A stretch of 64,000 nucleotides of DNA from BOG-1155 sp963717985 (GCA_963717985.1 CAVQYC010000001.1:434001-498000), one strand, 5' to 3'; numbered from the stretch's first letter, positions 1-9,320 are shown. Notes: a model not told the origin generated them from the letters alone. Program-made: numbers and translations.

Positions 1-1407
1 CATGCCCATCTCCTCACAAAAAGCAAAATCTTCTGCAGCAGCTCGACAGAGTTCGGCGGAGAGCCGAACAGCCATACATGCCCGGTCTGCATGGGTCTGC
101 CCGGGGCGCTGCCCGTACTCAACAAGAGGGTGGTCGATTTTGCGATCAGGGCGGGTCTCGCGACAAGCTGCACCATAAAGCGAACAAGTATTTTTGCGCG
201 CAAGAATTACTACTACCCCGATCTACCCAAGGGCTACCAGATTTCTCAATATGAGGAGCCCCTGTGTGAGGATGGGTACCTGGACGTCTTTTCGAAGGGG
301 CGTAAAAAGCGTATCAGGATAAAAAGAATCCACATGGAAGAGGATGCCGGGAAACTGGTCCATGAAGGGGCGATCGAGACGAGTACCTACAGCCTTGTCG
401 ACTTCAACCGGTCGAGCGTGCCGCTCCTCGAGATTGTGAGCGAGCCCGACTTATCCAGCCCTGAAGAGGCGGTTTCCTACCTGAAGATGCTGAGGGATGT
501 GCTCATCTACCTCGACATCTGTGACGGCAATATGGAGGAGGGGAGCTTCCGGTGCGACGCAAATGTGTCGGTCCGGAAAGTAGGTGACGAGAAGCTTGGC
601 ACCAGATCGGAGCTGAAAAACCTCAATTCCTTCCGCTCTATTGAAAGGGCCCTCGCCTACGAGATCGAAAGGCAGACCGAGGTGATCGCCAGCGGAGGCG
701 AGGTTGTCCAGGAGACGAGGCTCTTCAATGTGGATGAAGGAGTGACGTATTCTATGAGGGGTAAGGAGGAGGCGCACGATTACCGGTATTTTCCCGAGCC
801 CGACCTCGTGCCCCTCATCGTCGACGAAGCGTGGGAAGCACAGATAAGGAAGGAGCTCCCCGAGCTGCCCGTGCAAAAAATGGAGCGCTTTTTAAGCGAG
901 TATGGCCTTCCCCGGTATGACGTGGAAATCCTGACGGGCGACAGAGCCCTCGCCTCATACTTCGAAGAGACGGTAAGACTGTACCCTGAGCCGAAGACGG
1001 TAAGCAACTGGATCATGAGCGAGCTTTTAAGGGAATTGAATAACAGCAACACCTCGCCGTCGGACTCTCCCCTGCGGCCGGCGCATCTCGCCGAGCTGCT
1101 GACGCTCATAAAAGACGAGGTGATCAGCGGGAAGATAGGCAAGGAAATTTTTCCCGAGATCTACCAGCGAGGGGCAGCACCGGCGAGTTTTGTCAGGGAG
1201 AGGGGCTTGGTACAGATTACGGATGCCGACGCCCTCATGCTGACGGTTAACAGCGTCATCGCCCGTTTTCCAAAAGAGGTTGAGGAATTCAGGAGCGGGA
1301 AAGAGAAACTGCTCGGCTTTTTCGTCGGTCAGGTCATGAAGGAGACTAAAGGCAAGGCCAACCCGAAACTCCTGAACCAGCTTCTGGCCGACAGGCTGAA
1401 ACGCTGA
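1..1407 (+). CDS. gatB: Asp/Glu-tRNA amidotransferase subunit B (5' end outside window)
   Basis: GatB binds misacylated Glu-tRNA(Gln) or Asp-tRNA(Asn) and works with GatA/GatC to amidate it in the cytoplasm. The frame is open from base 1 and reads HAHLLTKSKIFCSCS-like sequence at once, so only about a dozen N-terminal residues are missing. The zinc-site cysteines (CPVC, then MGLPG) and the GatB core (EEGSFRCDANVSVR, ELKNLNSFRSIERAL, DYRYFPEPDL) are clear, followed by the C-terminal YqeY-like helical tail ending at 1407. The stop TGA overlaps the start of mtnA (ATGA). An ATG at 91 is internal, not the true start. Confidence 0.97.
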   Translation, partial: HAHLLTKSKIFCSSSTEFGGEPNSHTCPVCMGLPGALPVLNKRVVDFAIRAGLATSCTIKRTSIFARKNYYYPDLPKGYQISQYEEPLCEDGYLDVFSKGRKKRIRIKRIHMEEDAGKLVHEGAIETSTYSLVDFNRSSVPLLEIVSEPDLSSPEEAVSYLKMLRDVLIYLDICDGNMEEGSFRCDANVSVRKVGDEKLGTRSELKNLNSFRSIERALAYEIERQTEVIASGGEVVQETRLFNVDEGVTYSMRGKEEAHDYRYFPEPDLVPLIVDEAWEAQIRKELPELPVQKMERFLSEYGLPRYDVEILTGDRALASYFEETVRLYPEPKTVSNWIMSELLRELNNSNTSPSDSPLRPAHLAELLTLIKDEVISGKIGKEIFPEIYQRGAAPASFVRERGLVQITDADALMLTVNSVIARFPKEVEEFRSGKEKLLGFFVGQVMKETKGKANPKLLNQLLADRLKR

Positions 1408-2468
1408 TGAGTGATCACCTTTACTGGAAAGATGATGCCCTGTATGTGCTCGACCAACGGCTTCTGCCGTTCAAGGAAACCTACATACGGTGCGGGACCG
1501 TGAAGGATGTGGCAAAAGCGATAAAGGATATGGCGGTGAGAGGGGCGCCTTTGATTGGCCTTGTTGCCGCCTACGGCATGGTAGTGGGTATACGGGAGGT
1601 AATGAACGCACGGGGTCGCGTGAAAGAGAGCGAGGTGGAGAGAATCTGCCGCCGCCTCAAAGAGACGAGGCCCACCGCGGTCAACCTCTTTTGGGCGCTG
1701 AGAAGGATGAGGGACACCTACAAAGAGTTCAAAGGGCAGGACGGGCTTCTCGATGCGATGCTGCAAAGCGCAATCGATATGCACGTCGAGGACGTGGAGC
1801 ATAATCGCCGGCTCTCCCACTACGGGGCCGAGCTCATCGACGACGGCGATACCATTCTTACCCATTGCAATGCCGGGGCCCTCGCCACGGGAGGTTACGG
1901 CACAGCCCTTGGCGTGATAAGGGCTGCGTGGGAGGCGGGGAAGTCCTTGCAGGTGATCGCCACCGAGACAAGGCCCTACTTCCAGGGTGCCCGGCTCACC
2001 GTATGGGAGTTGAGGGAGCAGGGGATAGAGGTGACCCTTGTTCCTGATAATCACGCCGGTCTTCTGTGTCAGCAGGGTATAGTCGACAGGGTCATCGTCG
2101 GGGCAGACCGGGTGGCGCGGAACGGCGATGTGGCGAACAAGATAGGCACATACATGATCGCCCTCGCCGCCCACGATAACGAGGTCCCCTTTTACGTGGC
2201 CGCTCCGCTCTCATCGTTTGACGAGAGCATCAGGAACGGAGAGGAAATCAGCATTGAAGAGCGTGACGGTAAAGAGGTGAAGTATGTGAACGGGCGGCTT
2301 ATAACCTCTGCGGACGTGACGGCCAAGTACTATGGCTTTGATATCACCCCGGCGCGACTGATCAACTACATCATCACCGAAAAGGGCGTGCTCGAAAAGC
2401 CCTTCGGCAAGTACATAAAAATACTCTTCTCTCCCGGCAAGCGTGAACATCATAACGGTCCTCACTGA
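1407..2468 (+). CDS. mtnA: S-methyl-5-thioribose-1-phosphate isomerase
   Basis: Converts methylthioribose-1-phosphate to methylthioribulose-1-phosphate in methionine salvage; related to eIF2B alpha. The 353-residue length fits the family. Visible signatures: RGAPLIG near residue 47, ETRPYFQGARLT near 186, and GADRVARNGDVANKIGTY near 231 with the catalytic Asp region. It is translationally coupled to gatB through ATGA and its 3' end overlaps the next gene by 26 bases, so the three genes are probably co-transcribed. No other methionine-salvage gene is seen nearby. Confidence 0.95.
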   Translation: MSDHLYWKDDALYVLDQRLLPFKETYIRCGTVKDVAKAIKDMAVRGAPLIGLVAAYGMVVGIREVMNARGRVKESEVERICRRLKETRPTAVNLFWALRRMRDTYKEFKGQDGLLDAMLQSAIDMHVEDVEHNRRLSHYGAELIDDGDTILTHCNAGALATGGYGTALGVIRAAWEAGKSLQVIATETRPYFQGARLTVWELREQGIEVTLVPDNHAGLLCQQGIVDRVIVGADRVARNGDVANKIGTYMIALAAHDNEVPFYVAAPLSSFDESIRNGEEISIEERDGKEVKYVNGRLITSADVTAKYYGFDITPARLINYIITEKGVLEKPFGKYIKILFSPGKREHHNGPH

Positions 2469-3222
2469 TTTCGGCGGCCGCGACCCCTACGTGGGCATTA
2501 TGAAAGGGGTCATGCTCGGTATTAACCCGCATCTGCACATAGTCGACATCACGCACGAAGTAGACCCCCAGGATGTGGAAGAGGCATCCTTCCTCATCGG
2601 TGAATACTTCCCTCACTTTCCAGGGGCTACCATCCATCTGTGCGTGGTCGACCCGACCGTGGGAAGTGCACGAAAACCGTTGATCGTGGTAAAAGAGGGC
2701 CATGTGTTCGTCGGACCCGATAATGGGATTTTCAGCCTTCTTTTCGCGAGAGGGAAGGCAAGGGCCTACGAGATCACGAACAGGCGGTTTATGGGGGAAG
2801 CATTGAGCGGCACGTTTCACGGCCGTGATCTCTTTGCCCCGGCCGCGGCGCACCTGTCGGCCGGGATCGGCCCGTCAGAATTCGGCCCCGTTCTCGTTGA
2901 ACCCGTGACACTCCGAGGTCTTTTCCCTTCTCTAGAGCATGATACGATGGAGGGCAGAATCGTCCGCTTCGACCGTTTCGGGAATGGGATTTCGAATATT
3001 GCTTTCGATTTTTTTAAGGATTTCGTGGGCAACCGCTCCTTTACGATCGATCTGTCCTCCCTTGCGTTCCAGTCCCTGAACCACAGCTACCATGAGAGCA
3101 GGCATACGTGTCTTGTCGGCAGCTCGGGATACCTCGAATTCGGTCTCTTCATGGGGAGCCTGGCGCAGGATCTGGGCATACGGAAAGGCGATAAGGTGAG
3201 GGTGAGGCGTCGCCTCCCTTAA
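2443..3222 (+). CDS. SAM hydrolase / SAM hydroxide adenosyltransferase (DUF62)
   Basis: Family members hydrolyse S-adenosylmethionine to adenosine and methionine. The protein (259 residues) begins with the family signature LTDFGGRDPYVGIMKG, and has VVDPTVGSARKPLIV near residue 67 and GPDNGIFS near 88, which form the substrate pocket at the trimer interface. The start is GTG at 2443, inside the last codons of mtnA. Placement directly after an MTA-salvage enzyme suggests a shared role in SAM-derived nucleoside turnover; that is inference. Confidence 0.9.
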   Translation: MNIITVLTDFGGRDPYVGIMKGVMLGINPHLHIVDITHEVDPQDVEEASFLIGEYFPHFPGATIHLCVVDPTVGSARKPLIVVKEGHVFVGPDNGIFSLLFARGKARAYEITNRRFMGEALSGTFHGRDLFAPAAAHLSAGIGPSEFGPVLVEPVTLRGLFPSLEHDTMEGRIVRFDRFGNGISNIAFDFFKDFVGNRSFTIDLSSLAFQSLNHSYHESRHTCLVGSSGYLEFGLFMGSLAQDLGIRKGDKVRVRRRLP

Positions 3223-3359
3223 AGCACGCCTTTGCATACCGGGTTGCATTCAAAGGCCCATCGAGGCGGCGACGAGAAGCCGACGCAGGCGTACGCCGTT
3301 GTACGTCAAGGAGAGCGAGGAGGAGCCAACAAAGATGGGGCGAAGAAGGCGACTCGGTA

Positions 3360-3560
3360 TCAGCCGGCGAGGTCGAGGGCCTTCTTAAGGGCCCCACTCG
3401 CTTTTTCCGCGTGATCGTCCGCTTCCTGGATGAGCCCTGCCACCGTGTTCATCCCTGCGTTCTTCGCGAGGTCGATCCATCGCTTGTAATCCTCTGCATG
3501 GCCCTCGTTGTGCTCGATGAGGTGCTTCAGCACGACCCTCAGCCGTTCTTTGTCTTCCAT
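3360..3560 (-). CDS. Small helical protein of unknown function
   Basis: A 66-residue, strongly charged, probably all-helical protein starting MEDKERLRVV and rich in His, Glu and Lys (HLIEHNEGHAEDYKRW). The start at 3560 is chosen because AAAGGAGACGAA stands just before it; a longer reading from 3614 would have to translate a repeat element. It is the last gene after ilvE on the minus strand. I do not firmly recognise the family. The His/Glu pattern could bind metal, but nothing proves it. Confidence 0.7.
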   Translation of the reverse strand: MEDKERLRVVLKHLIEHNEGHAEDYKRWIDLAKNAGMNTVAGLIQEADDHAEKASGALKKALDLAG

Positions 3561-3572
3561 TTCGTCTCCTTT

Positions 3573-3666
3573 GCAATTATTGGGGTTCAGCACCCCCTCC
3601 ATGAGCAAGCTCACGGAGGCCTCCCCGCTCGGCTCGCTCCGCTCGTTTATTGGGGTTCAGCCTTCA
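3573..3666 (-). repeat. Intra-operon palindromic repeat, copy A
   Basis: Read on the minus strand, this stretch runs from the ilvE stop codon to the ribosome-binding site of the small gene at 3560. It contains GAGCGGGGAGGC, a variable middle, then ATGGAGGGGGTGCTGAACC and CCCAATAATTGC. A partial second copy of TGAACCCCAATAA lies at the ilvE stop. A clear second copy lies at 55690-55747 between acsD and acsA, in the same relation to the following gene. Confidence 0.8.
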
Positions 3667-4725
3667 AGCCTCTACGGGATAGAGCCATCCGAAGGGGTCG
3701 GGTCTCTCCCCATATTGTATCCCGGTGATTTCGTCGTAGAGTTTTTGGGAGAACGGCCCTATGCGGCCTTCATTTATAGTGATCAGGTCGTCTCCGTGAC
3801 GGATCCACCCGACGGGCGAAATAACTGCTGCCGTGCCTGTCCCAAAAGCTTCCTGAAGACCGCCGTCCCCGGCCCTCGCCAGCACTTCATCGATGGCGAT
3901 CCTTCTTTCCTTTACCTCCACCCCCCAATATGCGGCCAGCTCCAAAACAGTAAGGCGGGTGATGCCTCCCAGGGTGGCGCCGTCAAGGGGCGGGGTGATG
4001 AGCTCTCCGTCGATGAGGAACATGATGTTCATGGTGCCCACTTCCTCGATGTACTTCTTTTCGATCGCGTCGAGCCAGAGCACTTGTGTGAACCCCTGTT
4101 GCAGGGCCTTTTCCGCAGGCAGAAGGGACGCGGCATAATTCGCGGGCGTCTTGGCCTCCCCCAGGCCCCCTTTCACGGCCCGCACGTATTCACCGGAGGT
4201 GAGGAGCTTAACAGGGTTGAGCCCTTCCTTGTAGTAGGCAGCCACCGGTGACGTGATGACCATGAAGAGATAGGTATCCGCGGCGTGTACGCCCAGAAAA
4301 CTGTCGGCGGCAAAGATAAACGGCCGAATATAGAGGGATGAGCCCTGCTTCCTCGGTACCCACTCGCTGTCAATCCGGCACAGGCCCACGACTGCCTCCA
4401 TAAAGAGTTCCTTGCTCACGGGTGGAATACAGAGTCTGCTGCCGGACCGGTTAAACCGCTCCTGGTATTTTTCCGGACGAAAAAGGGTGATCTCGCCGTG
4501 TCGGGACCGAAAGGCCTTGAGTCCCTCGAAAATTGCCTGTCCGTAATGAAGAGAGCAGAGACTGGGCGGGATCTCGATATTCCCGAAAGGTACTATTCTG
4601 GGAGAAAGCCAGGCCCCATTCCGGTAATCGGCCATGAACATATGGTCCGAGAAAATTCGGCCGAAGCCGAGATTATCAAAATCCACGTGCTCCAACCTGC
4701 TCTGCGATGTGTGCACAATCTCCAT
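3664..4725 (-). CDS. ilvE: Branched-chain amino acid aminotransferase
   Basis: PLP-dependent fold-type IV transaminase for Leu/Ile/Val synthesis or breakdown. The 353-residue length and motifs match the larger BCAT2-like type: LHYGQAIFEGLKAFR near residue 58, the lysine region VKGGLGEAKTPANYAAS near 185-200 with the Schiff-base Lys in GEAK, and EEVGTMNIMF near 230. It follows hpt by about 40 bases on the same strand, and the repeat element begins at its stop codon. Confidence 0.95.
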   Translation of the reverse strand: MEIVHTSQSRLEHVDFDNLGFGRIFSDHMFMADYRNGAWLSPRIVPFGNIEIPPSLCSLHYGQAIFEGLKAFRSRHGEITLFRPEKYQERFNRSGSRLCIPPVSKELFMEAVVGLCRIDSEWVPRKQGSSLYIRPFIFAADSFLGVHAADTYLFMVITSPVAAYYKEGLNPVKLLTSGEYVRAVKGGLGEAKTPANYAASLLPAEKALQQGFTQVLWLDAIEKKYIEEVGTMNIMFLIDGELITPPLDGATLGGITRLTVLELAAYWGVEVKERRIAIDEVLARAGDGGLQEAFGTGTAAVISPVGWIRHGDDLITINEGRIGPFSQKLYDEITGIQYGERPDPFGWLYPVEA

Positions 4726-4767
4726 GCCTTAACTACCTCCCATTCGTATTCTTCATAGCGGTCCCCT

Positions 4768-5304
4768 TTACCCTTCTTCCCTCACGAAGATCGCGGGGAG
4801 GTTCCGGTACCGTTCTGCGTAATCGAGGCCGTATCCCACGACAAAGCCATTGTCGATAGTGAAACCCACGTAGTCACCTTCGATCTCGACCTCCCTCCGC
4901 GCCCTCTTGTCCACGAGCGCGCAGATCTTGAGCGACCGCGGGTTCCTCGCGAGGAGCATATCCCGGATTGAGCGGAGGGTAAGCCCCGAATCTATCATAT
5001 CCTCAACAATGATCACATTCTTACCCATAATATCCGTTTCCAGGTCCTTGGTCAGGGTCACCTCTCCGCACGTGGTAGTGCCGGAGCCGTAGGAAGCGGC
5101 CCTGATGAAGTCTATAATAACAGGGTTTCCTATCTCCCGCAGCAGGTCGGAGGCGAACATAAAGGAACCCTTCAGGACGGTGACAAAGACAATCTCCTCT
5201 TCATCGAAGTCTCTGGAGATATCCCGAGCGAGCCTTTTCACGGCTTCCCGGATGTCCATTTCGTCGAATAGTTTCCGCAGTCTCTCGGCCATGCTATTGA
5301 GCAT
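4768..5304 (-). CDS. hpt: Hypoxanthine phosphoribosyltransferase
   Basis: Purine salvage enzyme that joins hypoxanthine or guanine to PRPP. The PRPP loop IIVEDMIDSGLTL lies near residue 97, with LKGSFMFASDLLREI upstream and the base-binding VDKRARREVEI region after it. Length (178) is normal. The first ATG (5304) overlaps the end of the upstream hydrolase by 11 bases; a second ATG at 5292 is possible but has a poorer ribosome-binding site. Confidence 0.95.
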   Translation of the reverse strand: MLNSMAERLRKLFDEMDIREAVKRLARDISRDFDEEEIVFVTVLKGSFMFASDLLREIGNPVIIDFIRAASYGSGTTTCGEVTLTKDLETDIMGKNVIIVEDMIDSGLTLRSIRDMLLARNPRSLKICALVDKRARREVEIEGDYVGFTIDNGFVVGYGLDYAERYRNLPAIFVREEG

Positions 5305-5950
5305 ACCTGAGCAGGACGATCTCCGGCTCTCCCGGCAGGTTTTCCTTTGTTACCTCAATTTCGTGACCGTCGATTGCCCTGACGCGCTCCTTGCCTTTCG
5401 TGAATTCATCCGTACCCGTGATGGGGAACTCGACCTTTTCTGTCTTGAAGTGCATAGGGATGGCGAGGGAAGGCCTTAAGTTGTTCATGACCTGCGTCGC
5501 TGCTTCCGCGTCAATGGTGAAGAACCCTCCCACAGGAAGCATCAGCACGTCCGTTTTCCCTATCTGCGTGATCACGTCCCGGTCGAGCAGGTGGCCGAGG
5601 TCGCCGAGATGGACTACCTTCAATCCGTCCGCCTCTATGACAAATATCAGGTTTCGGCCCCTTTCGCTCCCTCGAGACGGGTCGTGGAAGGTCGGTATGG
5701 CCGTTATCCGGACACCCCGGATATCGTAGACCCCTTCCTTGCGCACTTCCCTGTAGGCACCGGCGATCGTGGACGTGCAGTTGTGATCGGCATGGTCGTG
5801 ACTGATGAGCACGATGTCGGCCGGGTCCGTGATGGGCTGATAGGATATGGCGCCTCCGAAGCCGCCTGATTCATAGGGGTCGATAATAATAGTCACACCC
5901 GGGGCCGTGGTGATTCTGAATGCTGCATGTCCGTACCATCTTATCAGCAT
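5294..5950 (-). CDS. UPF0173-type metallo-beta-lactamase-fold hydrolase
   Basis: A 218-residue metal-dependent hydrolase of the UPF0173 (YtkL/UlaG-like) group. Visible: WYGHAAF at the N-terminus, the metal motif SHDHADH near residue 52, HLGDLGH near 116, and the terminal MHFKTEK histidine. The start at 5950 is preferred to 5956 because GGAGGGAG is at proper distance only from the second ATG. First gene of the hpt-ilvE operon, behind a near-consensus promoter. Substrate unknown. Confidence 0.85.
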   Translation of the reverse strand: MLIRWYGHAAFRITTAPGVTIIIDPYESGGFGGAISYQPITDPADIVLISHDHADHNCTSTIAGAYREVRKEGVYDIRGVRITAIPTFHDPSRGSERGRNLIFVIEADGLKVVHLGDLGHLLDRDVITQIGKTDVLMLPVGGFFTIDAEAATQVMNNLRPSLAIPMHFKTEKVEFPITGTDEFTKGKERVRAIDGHEIEVTKENLPGEPEIVLLRYAQ

Positions 5951-5988
5951 GTGCATCTCCCTCCGGAATGTCTGATATCGATACCTCT

Positions 5989-6016
5989 ATTATAGTGAAA
6001 GGTGGCAATTAGTCAA
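5989..6016 (-). promoter_or_regulatory. Sigma-70-type promoter for the UPF0173-hpt-ilvE operon
   Basis: On the minus strand TTGACT, a 16-base spacer and a perfect TATAAT stand about 40 bases before the start at 5950. It lies just after the end of the shortened exonuclease gene, so the two units are transcribed separately. Confidence 0.7.
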
Positions 6017-6019
6017 CGC

Positions 6020-6289
6020 CTAGTTCAACTTTTCTGCGTCCGTCCTTGTCCTGAGAATCCGCAAGAATTCCCACAACACCCGGGCGTCATCGATTGCGCG
6101 GTGGCGATTCGCACAATCGAGGTCGAACCGCGGGATAATGTTGTCCAGGTTGTACCTGCGATAATCGGGGAAGAGTCTCCTGGAGAGGCGCACCGTGCAG
6201 AGGCATTTTGCCACTTCCATGATCCGGTCACGGACGGCGCTGATGCCCGATGTTTCCACGTCAATGTTGGCAAGTTCGAGGCTGTCCAC
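6020..6289 (-). pseudogene. DnaQ-like 3'-5' exonuclease with an internal deletion
   Basis: The 89-residue product starts with an Exo I motif (NIDVETSGISAVRDRIMEVA) and passes at once into the part that normally follows the Exo II motif (LCTVRLSRRLFPDYRRYNLD) and then Exo III (HRAIDDAR). The usual 80 or so residues between, with the aHNxxFD motif, are absent, though the frame is kept. The start is GTG at 6289 with GGAGAAG upstream, so it could still be translated. Without Exo II it should lack a metal ligand and probably nuclease activity. It may be a decayed gene or an assembly deletion. Confidence 0.65.
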
Positions 6290-6361
6290 GGGACTTCTCC
6301 GGCTTGCTTTAGTTATACAGGCTCAAGGGGGCAATGTAAAGAGCCTGTCGCCACAAAAGGT

Positions 6362-6390
6362 TTGACGCCTCCAAGGTCCTATGATATTCT
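6362..6390 (+). promoter_or_regulatory. Promoter upstream of eno
   Basis: TTGACG, 17-base spacer, TATTCT, about 50 bases before the enolase start. It lies in the divergent gap with the exonuclease remnant. Confidence 0.6.
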
Positions 6391-6444
6391 CACTAGATCG
6401 GCTTGGCTTCGCAAATCCAACTACATCTCACCCAGGAGGTTTTC

Positions 6445-7722
6445 ATGCCAACCATATATGAAGTATTCGCGCGGGAAGTGCTAGACAGCCGAGGGAATCC
6501 GACGGTGGAAGCGGAGGTGGTGCTCGAGAGCGGCGTCATGGGCCGCGCAATCGTCCCGTCGGGCGCGTCGACGGGCGAGAGGGAGGCCCTAGAGCTGAGA
6601 GACGGGGATAAGTCGAGGTTCCAGGGCAAGGGCACGCTTACGGCGGTGAAGAACGTGAACGAACGCATTGCGCCCAAACTGGAAGGGGTCGATGTCATGG
6701 AACAGGCCCTTATCGATAACACGATGATAGATCTTGACGGAACCGATAACAAGAGCGAGCTGGGGGCGAATGCGATCCTTGCCGTGTCGATGGCGGTCGC
6801 CAGGGCCGCAGCGGACTTCGTGGACATGCCCCTCTACCGCTACCTGGGCGGGGTTCGGGCCCGTGAGCTGCCGGTGCCCATGATGAACGTGATCAACGGC
6901 GGGGCCCACGCGCAGAACCCCCTCGACATCCAGGAATTTATGATCGTCCCTACAGGCGCGCCCAGCTTCAGGGAGGCCCTGAGGATGGGCGTGGAGGTCT
7001 TTCACGTGCTGAAGGGCGTCCTCAAAGAGAAAGGGCTTGCCTCGGGCGTAGGCGACGAGGGCGGGTTTGCGCCTCAGATATCCTCGACCAGGCAGGCAAT
7101 CGAGATGCTCGTGCTCTCCATAGAAAAGGCCGGGTACAAACCCGGTGAAGAGATCGCCCTTGCCATCGATTCAGCGGCAAGTGAACTTTACAAGGACGGC
7201 GTATACCGGATCGAAGGGAACGCGTGGAACTCGGAAGAGATGGTGGCTTTTTACGAGTCGCTCATCAACGACTATCCCATTGTCTCCATTGAAGACGGCT
7301 TTTCGGAGAGCGACTGGGAAGGGTGGAAGCTCTTCACCACGCGGTGTGCAAAAAGAATCCAGATTGTGGCAGACGATATCTTTGTCACCAATCCCAGGAT
7401 ACTCATGGAGGGGATAAAAGAGGGCATCGCCAACTCCGTCCTCATCAAGCTGAACCAGATCGGAACGGTCACGGAAACATTGACGACCATCGAGATCGCG
7501 AAGAGGGCAGGGTATACGTGCGTGATCTCCCATAGATCGGGCGAGACCGAGGATCCCTTTATTGCCGACCTGGCCGTTGCGGTGAATGCCGGCCAAATCA
7601 AGACGGGCTCCGCGTCGAGATCTGAGAGAATCGCAAAATACAACCAGCTCATGAGGATAGAGGAAGAGCTTGGAGATATTGCCGTATTTGGCGGAAAGAG
7701 CGTATTTTACAGCGTGAAATGA
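6445..7722 (+). CDS. eno: Enolase
   Basis: Glycolytic/gluconeogenic 2-phosphoglycerate dehydratase, 425 residues. The N-terminal YEVFAREVLDSRGNPTVE motif, GDEGGFAP (catalytic acid/base region), metal-site Asp in IEDGFSESDWEG, the catalytic Lys in SVLIKLNQIGT, and SHRSGETEDPFIAD are all present. The start at 6445 follows CAGGAGG; the frame is open further upstream to 6403 but lacks the family N-terminus there. Its stop overlaps the start of larA (ATGA). Confidence 0.98.
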   Translation: MPTIYEVFAREVLDSRGNPTVEAEVVLESGVMGRAIVPSGASTGEREALELRDGDKSRFQGKGTLTAVKNVNERIAPKLEGVDVMEQALIDNTMIDLDGTDNKSELGANAILAVSMAVARAAADFVDMPLYRYLGGVRARELPVPMMNVINGGAHAQNPLDIQEFMIVPTGAPSFREALRMGVEVFHVLKGVLKEKGLASGVGDEGGFAPQISSTRQAIEMLVLSIEKAGYKPGEEIALAIDSAASELYKDGVYRIEGNAWNSEEMVAFYESLINDYPIVSIEDGFSESDWEGWKLFTTRCAKRIQIVADDIFVTNPRILMEGIKEGIANSVLIKLNQIGTVTETLTTIEIAKRAGYTCVISHRSGETEDPFIADLAVAVNAGQIKTGSASRSERIAKYNQLMRIEEELGDIAVFGGKSVFYSVK

Positions 7723-8975
7723 AGATCGACCTGAAGTACGGAAGAGATGTCATATCTTTTGAGCCGCCAAAGGCATGGAAGGTTTCTCTCGTGGACCATG
7801 GGCACCCTCTTCCGCGCCCGTTCGAAGAAACCCTCGTCGCGTCATGCGCGGAGCCCTACGGGTCGCCCCCCCTTGAGGATTGGGTGGCCGGGAAGGATGT
7901 GCTCATCATAGTCTCCGACGTGACGAGATATACGGGGGCCGACCTGCTTCTCCCCCAGCTTCAGCGGAAGTTCCTCCCTAGGGCGCGCCGCGTTCGCATT
8001 CTCTTCGCCCTTGGCAACCACCGCACACATACGGAGGCAGAGCAAAGGGCGCTTGTTTCGGATGCGGTCTACGAGAGCATACCGTGCGTCGACCATGACT
8101 GTTTCAATGAAGACATCCTGTCTCCGCTGGGCGTCACCCCAACCGGCCTGAAGGTGGCGCTCAACACCATGCTCTTCGAGTCGGATGCGACGATCGTGAC
8201 AGGAGCGATCAGCTTCCACTACCTCGCCGGCTTTGGTGGGGGGAGGAAATGCATCATACCCGGCATCGCTGCGTACCAGACCATTCTCGATGCCCACAAA
8301 AGGGTCTTCAACAGGGACAAACCGGGCAAGCACATGCGCGCACAAACGGGGATCCTTGAGGGCAACCCCATGCATGAAGCGATTATGGAGGGGATTTCCC
8401 TTATCAAAAAGCCCCTTTTTCTCATCAATACCATCTTCGATGACAAAAAGCGCCTTCTCAACATTTTCTCAGGAAACATAAAAGAGTCTCACGAGGCGGG
8501 CTGTGCCTGGTATCACGCGCATTTTTCCACCACTGTCCCGGAAAAGGCGGACGTGGTCGTGGTGAGCGCGGGCGGCTACCCCAAGGATATAGACTTTATT
8601 CAGAGCCATAAGGCGCTCGAGCATGCCCGGCACGCGGTAAAGGCCGGGGGAACAATTATACTGCTTGGAAAATGCGAGGACGGCGTGGGAAACAGATATT
8701 TCATGCCCTGGTTCGATTACCCGTCGAGCGATGCGATGGAGCCCCACGTGCGGTCGAGTGACAAAGTCTATAGCCAGACGGCGTATTCGACCCGGTGTAA
8801 GGCAGAGCGCTATCATATTATCCTTGTATCGGATCTTGAAGACGATCAGGTGAAAAAGATGGGAATGGAGCCGCGACGCACACTCGTTGAGGCGCTCGCG
8901 TCCCTTCCCGGTGGTAGGGAAATAGTCTGCCATGTACTACCGGAAGGATCAAGAACACTGGTGAGGGAAGCCTGA
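7719..8975 (+). CDS. LarA-family nickel-dependent racemase
   Basis: Related to lactate racemase LarA (DUF2088), which uses a nickel-pincer nucleotide tethered to a lysine. Expected residues are visible: GNHRTHTEAE near 105, the second histidine in VDHDCFNED, the pincer lysine in GGGRKCIIPGIA near 175, and the following DAHKR. The family now includes racemases and epimerases for several 2-hydroxy acids, so the substrate cannot be given. It is coupled to eno by a 4-base overlap; no larB/C/E cofactor genes lie in the window. Confidence 0.85.
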   Translation: MKIDLKYGRDVISFEPPKAWKVSLVDHGHPLPRPFEETLVASCAEPYGSPPLEDWVAGKDVLIIVSDVTRYTGADLLLPQLQRKFLPRARRVRILFALGNHRTHTEAEQRALVSDAVYESIPCVDHDCFNEDILSPLGVTPTGLKVALNTMLFESDATIVTGAISFHYLAGFGGGRKCIIPGIAAYQTILDAHKRVFNRDKPGKHMRAQTGILEGNPMHEAIMEGISLIKKPLFLINTIFDDKKRLLNIFSGNIKESHEAGCAWYHAHFSTTVPEKADVVVVSAGGYPKDIDFIQSHKALEHARHAVKAGGTIILLGKCEDGVGNRYFMPWFDYPSSDAMEPHVRSSDKVYSQTAYSTRCKAERYHIILVSDLEDDQVKKMGMEPRRTLVEALASLPGGREIVCHVLPEGSRTLVREA

Positions 8976-9000
8976 GAGGAACAAGGAGAGGGAGAACCGA

Positions 9001-9188
9001 TGGAATGCACGAGCGATAAGAACATGGCGGCATGTACCTGCACGTATACGTGCGAAAGAAGGGGGAAATGCTGCGCATGCGTTGCCTATCACAGGGACAG
9101 GCTGGAGGTGCCCGGCTGTTTCTTCTCAAAAGCTGGGGAAAAGACATATAACCGCTCGATCCGGAAGCTTCTCGACGACCGCGGGTAG
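9001..9188 (+). CDS. Small Cys-rich protein (DUF6485-like)
   Basis: A 62-residue protein with eight cysteines, mostly in CTCTYTCERRGKCCACVAYH, then PGCFFSKAGEKTYNRS. This matches the pattern of the small DUF6485-type proteins of anaerobes, probably a metal- or iron-sulfur-binding knot. GGAGAGGGAG lies just before the ATG. It follows larA by 25 bases and may share its transcript. Function unknown. Confidence 0.75.
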
Positions 9189-9320
9189 GTTTTCAGGAAA
9201 TAGGGGGGGACGGCTTCTCCCAGCCGCACCGCTTTGCAGCAGTGTGATTCACGGAGGGAATTTTCCCGGACTGCACGGGTAAAACAGAAACTTCAATAAA
9301 AAAGTGAAAAGGAGAGATTG

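Noticed and set aside
3232..3414. 60-codon plus-strand frame after the SAM hydrolase
   Set aside because: Overlaps the small minus-strand gene end, lacks a ribosome site and shows no protein features.
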